Below, piece by piece: positions 49,205-59,950 of a stretch of DNA of 60,233 nt. The notes under the pieces were generated by a model. That model saw only the letters and a list, made by a program, of their open reading frames with translations. It had not been told where the DNA came from and did no database searches. Position 1 is the stretch's first letter. Every line of letters starts with the position of its first letter. Origin of the DNA: Ruminococcus sp. (GTDB taxonomy: Bacteria > Bacillota > Clostridia > Oscillospirales > Acutalibacteraceae); NCBI GenBank assembly GCA_017473775.1, contig JAFUJH010000091.1, positions 1 to 60,233 of the forward strand, read 5' to 3'. The position numbers were made by a program, and so were the translations under genes.

Positions 49205-49238
49205 CAAACCCCCGACAGATTCTGTCGGGGGTTTTTGA
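49205..49238. terminator. Bidirectional terminator
   Basis: AAACCCCCGACAGA / TCTGTCGGGGGTTTTT. It faces both the phosphoesterase gene and the giant gene end on the other strand. Confidence 0.85.
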
Positions 49239-49281
49239 TGTCCGAAAAGTTATCGGATATTAAGTTTTAATGCATCAGGGT

Positions 49282-52200
49282 TTATGCTTCAACCTTTGTA
49301 TTCTCGCACAGGTCAGAGTATACTACGCGGAGTACATTGTTTGCATCTCTGTACTGTACAAAGCTCTTAGCTATCCATGTGTCGCCATACTGAACGCTGG
49401 GAACAGTTACGGAGTAGCTGCCATCAGCAACGCTGCCTGCAGGAGTTACATACTGAATCACATTGGGATTGATTGTACCTACACCGAAGGTTGATTCAAA
49501 GTAGTTCTCCTTCTTAACAAGAAGTACACCTGTATTCACAACCTTGAAGCCTGCTGCTGTAGTATCCCATGAATAGAATACTGTGTTAGCATCGCCCAGT
49601 GTAGCTGAATCAATGTCAACTGTAGAGATTACCTTATAATCCACAGTCTCGCTCTCAGCAACATAAACTGCGGTGAGCTCTGTGTTCTTGTGGGGATAGA
49701 AGCTGTACTCAGCATTATAGCTGACGATTCTGCCCTTCTCATCCATCCAGTATGCGAACTTCTTGCCGCTTTCTGCAGCGCTTGCGGCAATGGTAGTCTT
49801 CTTATAAGCTGCCAGGTTGTTATCAACACCGCCACCGCCTGAGCTGGTGATTACACCACCATTTATTACAACCTTGAAGTATACATTCTTTACATCCCAC
49901 TTGGTTGTAATGGTAATGCTCTCGCCCTTGCTGAGCTTCTCTGCAATCTCTGCATCTGTGCGATCCCAGCCTGCAAACTTATAGCCGGGGTAATCTGCAA
50001 CTGCAGGGAATGCAATAATATCGTCAGCACCGTAATACTGGATTTCGATAATCTGGTTTGTCTTGTCGTTTCTGAAGGTCACAAGACTCTTGCCCGCTGA
50101 TTCAACGGCATACATTGCAACCAGTACATCGTTACCTGATGTATAGAAGCTGTAGGTTGAATTATTGGAGACAACCTCACCTGTCTTAGCGTTGACCCAA
50201 CCCATAAAGGTGTTATCGTTATTGGTCACAGCCTGTACTGTTATATACTTACCAAATTCTATATTGGAATTCATATACTTGGTACCAACAGGTCTTGATG
50301 TGCCGTTGTCGATGCTCATATTAATGTTGCTACCGCCGGAGGACTTGAGCTCAAGGTAACCTGTTGTGCCTGCAACTGTAGCAGTCTTGCTGTACTGAGC
50401 TACAGCTACAGTGTCAGCAGTGATGCTGCTCAGGTCTACATCCCAGCCTGAGAATGTGTATGTGTAGTATACATCAGTAGGTCTTGTGGGAGTCTCGCCT
50501 GTATAGGTTACGGAGTAGCCTTCCTTAACCTCCTGTGTACCAAGAACAGTACCGTCGTAGTTCTTGAAGGTTACAGTGTGGTATGTTCTGTATGCTGCGT
50601 CTACAGCCTTCTCCTCGGGAAGGTTCATTCCGTTAGCATAGGACTCTGTGCTGGGTGTTGCCACATAGCCGGGGAAGTAGCCAAACTCGTCACGGAGTGT
50701 TTCGTAATTTGCAAATGCCAGTGTGTTGTTAATATCCCAGTTCCACTGCTTCTCAGAATTGGACCACATACGGTCAATCAAGCTGTAGAAGTACTTGCCA
50801 TTAACAGTTGTTTTTGTACCGTCATAATTGTAAGTGTCATCCCAGACACCGTTCCACAACTCAACCTCGGTATTAAGTGACATGTAGTCACACCAGATCA
50901 TAAAGTAACCGCCGCCAAGTTGCTCACTGTCTGTCAGGTTAATTGCTGTTGAATTCCTGTAACCATTGAATCGGCTGGGATTCCACTCGGCATAGGACAA
51001 GTCTTCCTGGTTTCTGTAGAAGGACCACCATGTATTCAAGGGATTACGAGCATCATAGCCCCAAACCCCACTGTTGAGTGCACTGGTACTTGTTGAATCG
51101 AGAATACGCAGAGCGTAGTATGTCCAGTAGTTGAGACCGTTATACATTGTTCTGCCGTCGCTTATCCACGAGGATGTTGACTTATAAGCGGTATTGTCAT
51201 CAGACCAGAATACAATCTCAATGTCCTCATCCAGTTCAGGAGCACCGTCTGTCCAATAACCGGTTCCTGTTCTTTCAATGCAGTCGTTATACATTCTTAC
51301 AGTATAACCCTGTTCCTTAAGAATAGTATTAAGGTTGTTTACATAATTAATAAAGTCTGTGTAAGTCCAAGTGGTAATGTATTCTGCCTCAATCTCATCG
51401 CCACCAATGTTAAACTTGGTAGAACCTGCATACTGCTTGAAGAATGCCGCGATATCGGTATAAAGCGCATAAGAGAACTTTCTTATAGTTTCATTACCAA
51501 TATTAAGTTTGGAGTAGGTGAAGTTTGATACAGTTTCATTACTGTTAAGCATATTGGGCAGAGTATATGTGGTACCCTCATAGTTGAAGGTTTTGCCCTG
51601 ATGATTAGCATAGTAGTTTTTACTAATCCAGTCAACATGTCCGGGAGAATCGAAGGAGGGGATAACCTCGATGTTATATTCCTTAGCTGTATCAAAGATT
51701 TCGATAAGCTCAGATGCGTACAGGTATCTGCCCTGATCAACATCAGGCTTCGAGCCATTCGCTAACTTATTCCAGTACTGAGGCTCAGAACCGCAAACCC
51801 ACGAGAAGTCGTTGCCTGTGGGGCTTGTAAAGTACTCGGGATCCCAGAAGTCTGCACGGAAGCCTACATCCTCAGAGAAGTGTAACTCAATAGCATTGTA
51901 GCCCATCCATGACATTTCTGCAATCATATTGCAGATAAAGTCCTTGGTGAGATACTTTCTTGCTATATCAAGGTGAACTGTACGCTCCTTGGTATCAGGT
52001 GCATCAATCAGTGTGAAGCCCTTGATTGCGTTTGTGCCTGCAGCACGGAAGTGCTTCTGGAGTGTATTAAGAGCATAGAGCATAGCGTCAGAGTTCTTTG
52101 CGTAAATCTTAGCTCTGTCGGTTACTACAATCTTAAAGCCCTCATCGCCGTAGTCGTGGTCGGAACCTATATATGCGATGATGTCGCCCTTAGTTGTGTA

Positions 52201-55200
52201 TTCCTCAAGGCCCCAGACTACATCCATATCACAGCCGCCCCAGGTAATAGTGCTATCCTGAGCATCTGCTGCAAACTGGCGCTGAGCAAGCTGTGCGCTT
52301 TCAATAATATCATCTGCAGGAGCTGTCTTCTCAGAAGCTGTTACGATGTAAATGTTGCTATCCTCAGATATACCGAAGTCAGATGAAGAATCTGCTGTGA
52401 AGCTGTCGTACAGCACACCCATTGCACTGGTGTCTGTACCTGTGATTACTTCTTCCTCGGGTTCTGTAGTGTCTGTGCTGCCTGAGTCATCTGTATCTAC
52501 CTCTGTGTCGGTTGTCATCTGGTCAACCAGGTCGATAAAGTCAACAAACTTAGAGGACTCGAGGGTGTTGCCATTGCTATCAAGAAGTGTGTTGCCAAGC
52601 TCATCGCCGTAGATAACATCGGGAACCTCAGCCTCGTTAAGAGTCAGAAGCTCAAGGCCGTTGTACTTGAGTGTTGTATATGAAGCCATACCTGTGGGAT
52701 CAGTATCAGCAACTCTGAGTACAACCTGATATCTGTCGAGAGTCTCGTCATAGGGACACTCTGTGTAAGGAATTGTGAAGTACTGCTCTGCAGAAGTAAC
52801 TGTAGTTGTCAGAGTCTTCCATACAAGTGCTCCGTCAACCATTGCACCGTACTGAATCTCAGCGTAGAGCTTACCTGTGTTCTGTGAGCCGATGTAGCTG
52901 CCGTAGTCCAGAGCTCTTACTGCAATCTGCATATCGTGTACATCTGTATCCTTCTCGGTTACATAGAATGCAATCGCAGACTTCTCTTTATTTGTGGACT
53001 CAATCATATAAACCTCGTTGTTAGGACCTGCAAGCAGGTAGTCGTTAACGCTGTTTACTGTGTTGTTAGTCCAAGTTGTGTTATGGTCACTGGGGAGAAC
53101 ATTGTTACGGTTCTCAATCCATGTGTTTGTACCGCCGGATACTGTCAGACCGTCTGTATCGCCATACTTGACAGCAAATGCCTGACGCTCAGAGATAAGG
53201 TCTCTGACTTCAGTGAAGGTTGCACCGCTCTCTGTATCGATATAGGCGTCATTCTTACCTGCTGCTACAGTATCTGTGCCGTAGGCCTCAATTTCGTCTA
53301 CCATTACCCAGTACTTCTCAAATGCACCGGGGCCGAACTTAACGCGGATATATCTTGCATCGAAGCTCTCAAGACCCTCTGCAAGCACAAGCTCTGCCCA
53401 ATAAGCTACATCTGCAGTTGAACCTATCTTGAGAGAACCTGCATACTGGAACTTATCATCGAGGCTTGATGCGTAGTAAACCTCAATATATGTGGGGTTG
53501 CCGATGTTTGCTGCATCGTTTGTGGAATAAACATTAGCTCTTACATCGTCAAGGGTGTAAACCTTGCCAAGGTCAAGAGTTATAACACCCTGACCATTTG
53601 CGTCAACATTTTTCTCCTTGTTGAATCCGAGCCAAGTACCTGCTTCCCAGTTGTTGCCTGTAATAGCAACGCCGTCTGTCAGGTCGGTTGTATGTGTATA
53701 TGTGCCTGTATCAACAGTGTAGGTCTTGCCTGCAGCCAGGTTCTCGCGAACAACATCAGCGCTGTTGTCCAGAGGCTGATATACGCGGATACCGTCAATA
53801 CACAGGTAAGAGGTGCTTACAGGAGGTGCCTGAGTCATATCGGTCCAGTTGCTGAAGTCAAAGATGGGAACACCTGAGAGCTCTACCTTATATGTACCGA
53901 ACTCAAGTCCGCTCATTCTGACAATAGGAACAGCCACGATAGTCTCTGTACCGCCGTCGCCGCCGTTATCGAACTCTGTGATAACAGGAACTTTCTTAAT
54001 GAAAGTGCCGTTTGCATCGTAGAGTGAAACCATAAGTGTACCACTGCTCTCAGCGTGGTTATGGCCGATAATCTCAAAGCCTGTACCTGTGAAGGTAAAG
54101 GATGCGAAGGTGTTTGTGTTGTTGATATATACATCGGTCAGTGAAGAACCTGTAATCTCGTCGTTCTCTGAGCCCTGATATGCACTGTCCTGACCATACT
54201 CCTGAGACTGGTCAACGCTCTGTCCAAGGCTGCCTGAGCCGGTACCGTAGTGAGTGATTACATTGCCTGTATTGTAGTTGTAGGTAATACCTGCAAAGTC
54301 ATCCTCGTAGTAAACAACAGATGCAGGAAGAACAGTAATCTTCTTGAACATCTGAACTTCCTTACCGATGTTGATAGCACTGCCCAGTGCTGTGGGCTTA
54401 GAGGAAGTATTGATGTCGGTCTCGTGCACTGTGATTGCCATCCAGAGGTTATACATAGAATCCATAAAGTTTGTGGGAGTAAATGTAAAGCCCTCTGCCT
54501 CTGCATTCTCGCCGTAAAATGAGGTTGCTGTGTAAAGTGTCTTAATAGCAGAATCTGATGTCAATTTATAAGTATTATCATCATTGACAGTGATAAGGTT
54601 ATTACCGCCCATATAGAAGGCAGTGCTTAGGATATCCGGTGTCTGTGCTGAGCCGTTGTTGATAATGAACTTGTTGTAGCCTGCAGCCATTGTGAAGCTG
54701 TAGGTGCCGTCATCGTTCTTTGTAGCAGCCTCGCCGGGCCAGCCGTTATTACCTGTTGCATCGTTCCAGCAGTAAACATTTACATTTTCCCAGCTTGAGG
54801 GAACAGTGATAGTCAGCTTTGTGGTGGTGGCTGCGCTTGCATTGTCGTGTGCTACATTAAACTGGTTGGTCTTGTTAGCAGTCAGAAGGATATCCTGAGT
54901 CTGCTGACCGGCGTTATTATTAACGATAAACTTTGTAGCACCGTCGGGAACTGCCATTGAGTAAGTACCCGCAAGAATAGCATCTACCTTTGTACCGGGC
55001 CATGCTGTACCTACAGCACCGCCGTCGTTGAAGAAGTAGAAGTATACATCGCCCCATGTTTCGTCGTCAACATAAGCGATAACCTTAGTGTTATTCTCAA
55101 TATCGTTAACTGTAATCCAAGTCTCAAGACCGGGAGTAACAGTCAGGTTTTCGGTCTGATTGCCGTTTTTTGTACCATCATTGATGATTACATTCTCAAC

Positions 55201-58200
55201 ATCACCGGGGATACCTTCTACAGTATAAACGCCATCGTCGCCCCTGGTCATTGCAATACCGGGCCACTCAAGACCTGTGTAGCTGGAGTTGCTGTTCCAA
55301 TAGTATATAGCGGCACCCTGCCAATCATCAGGAACAGTTGCGTGGAAGGTAACTGTCTCTGTAGAGCGGGAGGAAACAGCGTTGTAATAGTCAATGCCAA
55401 GCTCCTCATTTGTGCCGGAGGGAGTGTCATTAACTGTAATCCAGGTCTCCTCACCTGCGTAAACTACAAGGTCAGAAGTCTGTTTGCCCTTATCGCCGTT
55501 GTTGATGATAACATTGGTGATATCGCCGGGAAGAGTGTATGTATAATATCCGTTTTCGTCGATTGTCTCAATCTGTACACCGGGCCACGCCTCAAGTCCG
55601 TTGCCGAATGCGTCCCAACAGTAGATGTATACATCGCCCCATCCCTCGGGAACTGCTGCGTGGAGGATACCATCTGCTGTCTTGTAAGTAATGCTTGCAT
55701 TAAGCTTGTTGTTATCATTGAGTGTGCCGTCAATATCAACCCAAGCCTCATAACCGGGATTCAGGTTAATATCAACTGTCTGGTCAGTACCGTTGCTGAT
55801 AATGATATGAGGTACATTACTGGGGATAGCCAGCTCAAAGTTACCATGGCTGGTCATTGTCATAGGTGAACCGGGCCATACATTATCTCTGCCGTCGTCA
55901 TACCAGTAGTAGAGGTACAGATTCTCCCAAGCATAGGGAACATCTGCGTGGATAAGGGTTGTACCTGTATCTGTCAGAGTGTACATTCCTGAGAACTCGT
56001 CATAGTTGATTGACTTACCTGCCTCAGGAATAGCCATATTTGCTGTGTAATAGCCGTCCTCTGTCTGAATCTTGCTGCCACCATCATAGGTAGTAAAGTC
56101 AATTCTGTTATAATCAGTTCCGCCGTCTGTAACATTGAGGTAATCGGGCTCAGTAGTAGAGAAGCCCATCAGCTTTGCCATGGTACCGCTCATTGAGCCG
56201 TACAGCTCGTCGTTCTTGAACAGTTCGCCGTTCTTGTCCAGATTCTCTGTTGTCAGACCATAGTCAAGAACATACTGAGCATCCTCAACATCAGTAACAA
56301 TAACAAGTACACGGACGATAGCATATTCGCCAAGGTTCATTGTGCTGACTACGCCTGATTTACCCTGCAGATACATCAGCAGGTAGAACTCGTAAATACC
56401 GGGGGTATCATAGTTAGTCTTGTAGCCCGATTTACCACTTACATCCTTATAGGAATCAACAAAATCATAGTCAGCGTCTGTCAGCTTGTTGCCCATTCTG
56501 TCTGCAAAGGAAATCGTAATTTTACTCAAATCGCCATTTACTGCATCAAAGAACGCCTTGTAATCGTGGAGCATACTACCTTCGTTGCCTGCCTCAGCAG
56601 TTGCATCATCAAGAATAGTCTTCTCAGGGATGAACAGGTCGTGCTCTGCCCACTGATAGTAGGAGGGGATTGCAGTTACATATACGCGGTGACGAGCCTC
56701 TGAACGGAGGGTCTCGTTACCTGCATCAGTAGTCTTTGACTTGGTAGTAGCAGTTACATAGACGGTGTTCTCGAACATACCTGCTGTTTCCTGGTCGTCG
56801 GTCATAGTGTAGTATATACCCTTGAAGGTAACACTTGAGTCAACCCACAGACCTGAGCCCTGCTGTGTCAGCTCCTCATCAACTGTCTCGTTATCTGTCA
56901 CATCGCTCTGGAGTGTCTTGAGGAATTTTTTAAGTGCTGTGTTATCCGCAAAGTTTACAGTGACGGCATCGTAGTAAACATGAGTACCTGCACCGTCCTC
57001 AACCTTTGTATATGTATGTCCGTTCTGGATATAGTTACCGCCTGTGCTTACCTGCTGGTAACCTGTAATTATCGCCGTCAGGTCCTGAGCGTCAAGGCGC
57101 TCGCCTCGGGCGTCTGTGACAAGATATCCGTTAATATCGTCAAGCTCTGTATCTGTCGTATCATCACCTTTAACCAGCAAGCCGTTGTCAGGAGTAAGAG
57201 ATACACCGATAGCTTCGTCGTTGAAGGTCAGGTTATAGAGCTTTGTGTTACCGATGTTATTCAGCTTGAAGTTGTACTCGATGGGGTCGTCTGCATCAAC
57301 GATTCCGCCGTACTCAATCTGATTTCCGCCCTGATATGCGGTTTTCTCGATACGGAGCTGGGGGTCAGTGATATGCATATTTGTAACAATACGCATGTTT
57401 GCACCGTAGCCGTGACGCTCCATATAGTAGAAGTCGAAGCTTGCAATCTCGCCGTTTTCAAGGTCAAGAGCCTCTGCACGAGCAATTTGTTCCTCTGTGT
57501 AGTCAGCAGGGTTCTTCAGAACTTTGCGTGCCCAGTTAACATAGTCGTTAACATTAAAGGAACAGTTGGAGATGGAGTGACCGCCGCCGATGTCGAGCAC
57601 CAGCTCGCCATTGATGAACAGGTAAACATCATCGTCTCCTTCAAACTCGAAGAACAGTTCATCTTCCTCTGTGTAAACGAACTCACCATTGGAAGCAAGA
57701 ACATAGTTATAGTTTCTGCCGTAATAAGTGCTCTGCTCTGTATCAAAGCTACGCTTACCGTCTTCTCCAAAATAGTAGGAGTCGGTCTGTCCTGCGTATA
57801 TACCCTCAGAATCAACTACAGGCAGGAAGGGGTATCTTGTGGTTCGTGCGTACTCTGCACCTGCGTAGTAGAAAAGGTCCTTTTCATTTACTGTATTCAG
57901 TGATATTGAACCGTCACCGCCTGTGTTGTAGCCGTTGTACTCAACTGCATTCTGAGATGCTGCCTTGTACTGTGCCTGAGTAATAGTTCCTTTAATAAGG
58001 GCATCAAGAGAAGCACCGTTGGAGAAGCCGCCGTCAAATACGAAGGCATCTGTGCCGTTATCAAGTGTTGCACTTGACAGTGTAAGGTAACGGAAGTCGT
58101 CCTGCTCCTGGTTGTAGGAGTTGGAAACAAACAGGTTATGGAGCAGATAGTAAGCCGCATCCATACAGGTTGAGATATAATCGCCGTTAGCAACTGTAAG

Positions 58201-59829
58201 GAAAGCACCCTTCAGCTTATCAGCCTTTGCCAGTGTATCGGAATACTTACCCATTGTGGGGGTTGAGCCCTTGTTTGAGCCTGATGTAAAGGTAATGCCA
58301 AGCTCATTACGCAGTGCCTGTGCAAGATCAAGAGCCTTTCCGCTTGAGTCTGTGCCGTACTGTGCTGCATTCTTAACACCTGCAACATAGTTGTAGTTAG
58401 CGTTGCCGTTTGCAGCATACTGGGGAATAACCAGAGTTTTGCTCAGCAGGTCAGCGATGTACTCTACTGTCTCCTGCTTATACTGGGGAAGTCCGTCTTC
58501 GCCCAGAGAACGCTCCAGAAGACCCGCAGTCCATACACCCTTAGTACCTTGGGTGAGCAGGTTGTAGTCGCCAAAGTCAAGTGACGACATATCAAAGCTT
58601 GTGGCTCCGGGATGCTCTGCCTGATACTTGTCAGATGAGTAATAATTATCTGCATTAATAAAATAAATGCCGTTTGCACCCTGCTCGCTGCCTGTACCGT
58701 TGAAGCGTCCTGTGGTAGCATCTTTACCGGTGAGTCGATTACTGTTATAAGTATCAGCTGTGGAGGAGGTTGCTTCATAATAGTCAAGAACATAACCTAT
58801 CTGGTGGGTATAGTAGCCTGTGGAAGCACTACCTGTAATTGTGTTATTGGTACCGCCACCTGTGGACCAGAGAGCACCATTTGAGGCATACAGCATACCG
58901 AAAGCAGTATTGTTACCGCCGTTCCATGTAGTACCGCTTATGTATTCACCGGGATCGTTGTTAAAAGTAACACACTGCTGACCATATGTGTTAGCAGATG
59001 CTGAGTCAGAGAAAAATGCTACCTGTGCAATATCCAGATAATCAGAACTTTGAAACAGGTTTGGTCTTATTCCCATATGGTAATAGGAATAGTTCGAACC
59101 AAACATACTATACAGGTCATAAACGACATAAGTCCAATTCGATGAGTTAGTCCAAGTGGTTACATTACTTCTTAGATAGCTACCTGTGTAAATAAGAATA
59201 GACATAGGTGTTATACTGTTCTCTGTTCCTGATGTGGGAATACCGCTGGAACGATACACCATAACCATATAACGTGTATTGTTTATAGTTACAGCAGAAG
59301 AAGGATAAAATACATAGTAGTTACTGCTACTATCGTGCTGTTGTGCTTGGAATGTTAAATGTTGGTACTTTGGTGATACATAGTCCACAGCCTCTACTTT
59401 TGTTCGCTTGAAATTCGAACCCCAACCCTCAGTAGTATATATATTATAGGCTTGATCTGAATATGCCGCATCTGTTGTATAATCGTTGCCATAAGTTCCG
59501 CCGTAAGGCATAGGCTGACCCAAAACATACTGTCCGCCGTATGTATTGCTCTCGGGGTCACCCTTTGAGGTTGAGTACAACGCGGAGCCTCCGTTCTGTG
59601 CGAACTCAAACAGCATACCGTCTGCCAGGTAGTCGTATACCTTGATAGGCCAGTTGATTGTACCGTCCTTGTTCAGAGTACTTTCATCGATACCTGTTGT
59701 ACCTTTGTTGGAGCTTATAACAATGTCTCCCTTAGTTACCGCAAAAACGCTTGCAGGAACAAGTGACAGCACCATAACAAAGGTCAGTACCAAAGCAAGA
59801 ACTCTGCTTCCGAATTTGAACTTTTTCAT
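49282..59829 (-). CDS. Giant exported GH20 glycosidase with tandem starch-binding-like modules
   Basis: A protein of about 3,515 residues. In order: signal peptide (1-about 31, PASVFA); unassigned region (to about 600) ; fibro-slime-like/PA14-type module with FEFEGDDDVYLFINGELVLDIGG (about residue 725) and FYYMERHGYGANMRI; a DUF11-like segment (RIEKTAYQGGNQ); five CBM26-like modules (about 1285-1755) each with V..(D/E)W..(V/L)Y.Y.W and (W/G)WPG; a beta-sandwich (SFTFTGTGFEIIGHNHA); an F5/8-type module (about 2025-2185, NLAAGKTYT, WVMVDEIEAYG); GH20 N-domain and catalytic barrel with HLDIARKYLTKDF and KFNIGGDEIEAE, Asp2811-Glu2812 being the expected pair; and InlB-type repeats to the end. GH20 enzymes remove beta-linked HexNAc or lacto-N-biose. 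No dockerin or sortase tail is seen. Start ATG 59829 with AAAGGAG upstream. Confidence 0.9.
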   Translation of the reverse strand: MKKFKFGSRVLALVLTFVMVLSLVPASVFAVTKGDIVISSNKGTTGIDESTLNKDGTINWPIKVYDYLADGMLFEFAQNGGSALYSTSKGDPESNTYGGQYVLGQPMPYGGTYGNDYTTDAAYSDQAYNIYTTEGWGSNFKRTKVEAVDYVSPKYQHLTFQAQQHDSSSNYYVFYPSSAVTINNTRYMVMVYRSSGIPTSGTENSITPMSILIYTGSYLRSNVTTWTNSSNWTYVVYDLYSMFGSNYSYYHMGIRPNLFQSSDYLDIAQVAFFSDSASANTYGQQCVTFNNDPGEYISGTTWNGGNNTAFGMLYASNGALWSTGGGTNNTITGSASTGYYTHQIGYVLDYYEATSSTADTYNSNRLTGKDATTGRFNGTGSEQGANGIYFINADNYYSSDKYQAEHPGATSFDMSSLDFGDYNLLTQGTKGVWTAGLLERSLGEDGLPQYKQETVEYIADLLSKTLVIPQYAANGNANYNYVAGVKNAAQYGTDSSGKALDLAQALRNELGITFTSGSNKGSTPTMGKYSDTLAKADKLKGAFLTVANGDYISTCMDAAYYLLHNLFVSNSYNQEQDDFRYLTLSSATLDNGTDAFVFDGGFSNGASLDALIKGTITQAQYKAASQNAVEYNGYNTGGDGSISLNTVNEKDLFYYAGAEYARTTRYPFLPVVDSEGIYAGQTDSYYFGEDGKRSFDTEQSTYYGRNYNYVLASNGEFVYTEEDELFFEFEGDDDVYLFINGELVLDIGGGHSISNCSFNVNDYVNWARKVLKNPADYTEEQIARAEALDLENGEIASFDFYYMERHGYGANMRIVTNMHITDPQLRIEKTAYQGGNQIEYGGIVDADDPIEYNFKLNNIGNTKLYNLTFNDEAIGVSLTPDNGLLVKGDDTTDTELDDINGYLVTDARGERLDAQDLTAIITGYQQVSTGGNYIQNGHTYTKVEDGAGTHVYYDAVTVNFADNTALKKFLKTLQSDVTDNETVDEELTQQGSGLWVDSSVTFKGIYYTMTDDQETAGMFENTVYVTATTKSKTTDAGNETLRSEARHRVYVTAIPSYYQWAEHDLFIPEKTILDDATAEAGNEGSMLHDYKAFFDAVNGDLSKITISFADRMGNKLTDADYDFVDSYKDVSGKSGYKTNYDTPGIYEFYLLMYLQGKSGVVSTMNLGEYAIVRVLVIVTDVEDAQYVLDYGLTTENLDKNGELFKNDELYGSMSGTMAKLMGFSTTEPDYLNVTDGGTDYNRIDFTTYDGGSKIQTEDGYYTANMAIPEAGKSINYDEFSGMYTLTDTGTTLIHADVPYAWENLYLYYWYDDGRDNVWPGSPMTMTSHGNFELAIPSNVPHIIISNGTDQTVDINLNPGYEAWVDIDGTLNDNNKLNASITYKTADGILHAAVPEGWGDVYIYCWDAFGNGLEAWPGVQIETIDENGYYTYTLPGDITNVIINNGDKGKQTSDLVVYAGEETWITVNDTPSGTNEELGIDYYNAVSSRSTETVTFHATVPDDWQGAAIYYWNSNSSYTGLEWPGIAMTRGDDGVYTVEGIPGDVENVIINDGTKNGNQTENLTVTPGLETWITVNDIENNTKVIAYVDDETWGDVYFYFFNDGGAVGTAWPGTKVDAILAGTYSMAVPDGATKFIVNNNAGQQTQDILLTANKTNQFNVAHDNASAATTTKLTITVPSSWENVNVYCWNDATGNNGWPGEAATKNDDGTYSFTMAAGYNKFIINNGSAQTPDILSTAFYMGGNNLITVNDDNTYKLTSDSAIKTLYTATSFYGENAEAEGFTFTPTNFMDSMYNLWMAITVHETDINTSSKPTALGSAINIGKEVQMFKKITVLPASVVYYEDDFAGITYNYNTGNVITHYGTGSGSLGQSVDQSQEYGQDSAYQGSENDEITGSSLTDVYINNTNTFASFTFTGTGFEIIGHNHAESSGTLMVSLYDANGTFIKKVPVITEFDNGGDGGTETIVAVPIVRMSGLEFGTYKVELSGVPIFDFSNWTDMTQAPPVSTSYLCIDGIRVYQPLDNSADVVRENLAAGKTYTVDTGTYTHTTDLTDGVAITGNNWEAGTWLGFNKEKNVDANGQGVITLDLGKVYTLDDVRANVYSTNDAANIGNPTYIEVYYASSLDDKFQYAGSLKIGSTADVAYWAELVLAEGLESFDARYIRVKFGPGAFEKYWVMVDEIEAYGTDTVAAGKNDAYIDTESGATFTEVRDLISERQAFAVKYGDTDGLTVSGGTNTWIENRNNVLPSDHNTTWTNNTVNSVNDYLLAGPNNEVYMIESTNKEKSAIAFYVTEKDTDVHDMQIAVRALDYGSYIGSQNTGKLYAEIQYGAMVDGALVWKTLTTTVTSAEQYFTIPYTECPYDETLDRYQVVLRVADTDPTGMASYTTLKYNGLELLTLNEAEVPDVIYGDELGNTLLDSNGNTLESSKFVDFIDLVDQMTTDTEVDTDDSGSTDTTEPEEEVITGTDTSAMGVLYDSFTADSSSDFGISEDSNIYIVTASEKTAPADDIIESAQLAQRQFAADAQDSTITWGGCDMDVVWGLEEYTTKGDIIAYIGSDHDYGDEGFKIVVTDRAKIYAKNSDAMLYALNTLQKHFRAAGTNAIKGFTLIDAPDTKERTVHLDIARKYLTKDFICNMIAEMSWMGYNAIELHFSEDVGFRADFWDPEYFTSPTGNDFSWVCGSEPQYWNKLANGSKPDVDQGRYLYASELIEIFDTAKEYNIEVIPSFDSPGHVDWISKNYYANHQGKTFNYEGTTYTLPNMLNSNETVSNFTYSKLNIGNETIRKFSYALYTDIAAFFKQYAGSTKFNIGGDEIEAEYITTWTYTDFINYVNNLNTILKEQGYTVRMYNDCIERTGTGYWTDGAPELDEDIEIVFWSDDNTAYKSTSSWISDGRTMYNGLNYWTYYALRILDSTSTSALNSGVWGYDARNPLNTWWSFYRNQEDLSYAEWNPSRFNGYRNSTAINLTDSEQLGGGYFMIWCDYMSLNTEVELWNGVWDDTYNYDGTKTTVNGKYFYSLIDRMWSNSEKQWNWDINNTLAFANYETLRDEFGYFPGYVATPSTESYANGMNLPEEKAVDAAYRTYHTVTFKNYDGTVLGTQEVKEGYSVTYTGETPTRPTDVYYTYTFSGWDVDLSSITADTVAVAQYSKTATVAGTTGYLELKSSGGSNINMSIDNGTSRPVGTKYMNSNIEFGKYITVQAVTNNDNTFMGWVNAKTGEVVSNNSTYSFYTSGNDVLVAMYAVESAGKSLVTFRNDKTNQIIEIQYYGADDIIAFPAVADYPGYKFAGWDRTDAEIAEKLSKGESITITTKWDVKNVYFKVVINGGVITSSGGGGVDNNLAAYKKTTIAASAAESGKKFAYWMDEKGRIVSYNAEYSFYPHKNTELTAVYVAESETVDYKVISTVDIDSATLGDANTVFYSWDTTAAGFKVVNTGVLLVKKENYFESTFGVGTINPNVIQYVTPAGSVADGSYSVTVPSVQYGDTWIAKSFVQYRDANNVLRVVYSDLCENTKVEA

Positions 59830-59834
59830 AGTCC

Positions 59835-59950
59835 GTACTCCTTTCGATTTGACAACTGCCGATGTTGTCATTGAAGTTTAATCTATGTAAATACTATATA
59901 TAATAATGTATATATAATTATATATAATAAATTATCTTTGAATACATCTT
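59835..59950 (-). promoter_or_regulatory. AT-rich upstream region of the giant gene
   Basis: About 60 bases of alternating TATATAA sequence (59890-59938) with a small inverted repeat ATTATATATA / TATATATAAT. No confident -35/-10 pair and no ECF-type site. A CAACATCGGCAGTTGTCA inverted repeat (GACAAC / GTTGTC, 59850-59872) lies near the ribosome site. Confidence 0.4.

Noticed and set aside
56980-57903. 307-codon plus-strand frame inside the giant gene
   Set aside because: Antisense of a clear coding region, rich in Cys and Val as expected from shadow translation.
49282-59829. Giant protein as a member of the ECF regulon or as a dockerin protein
   Set aside because: Its upstream region has no matching promoter boxes and its C-terminus (ending DLCENTKVEA) has no dockerin repeats.
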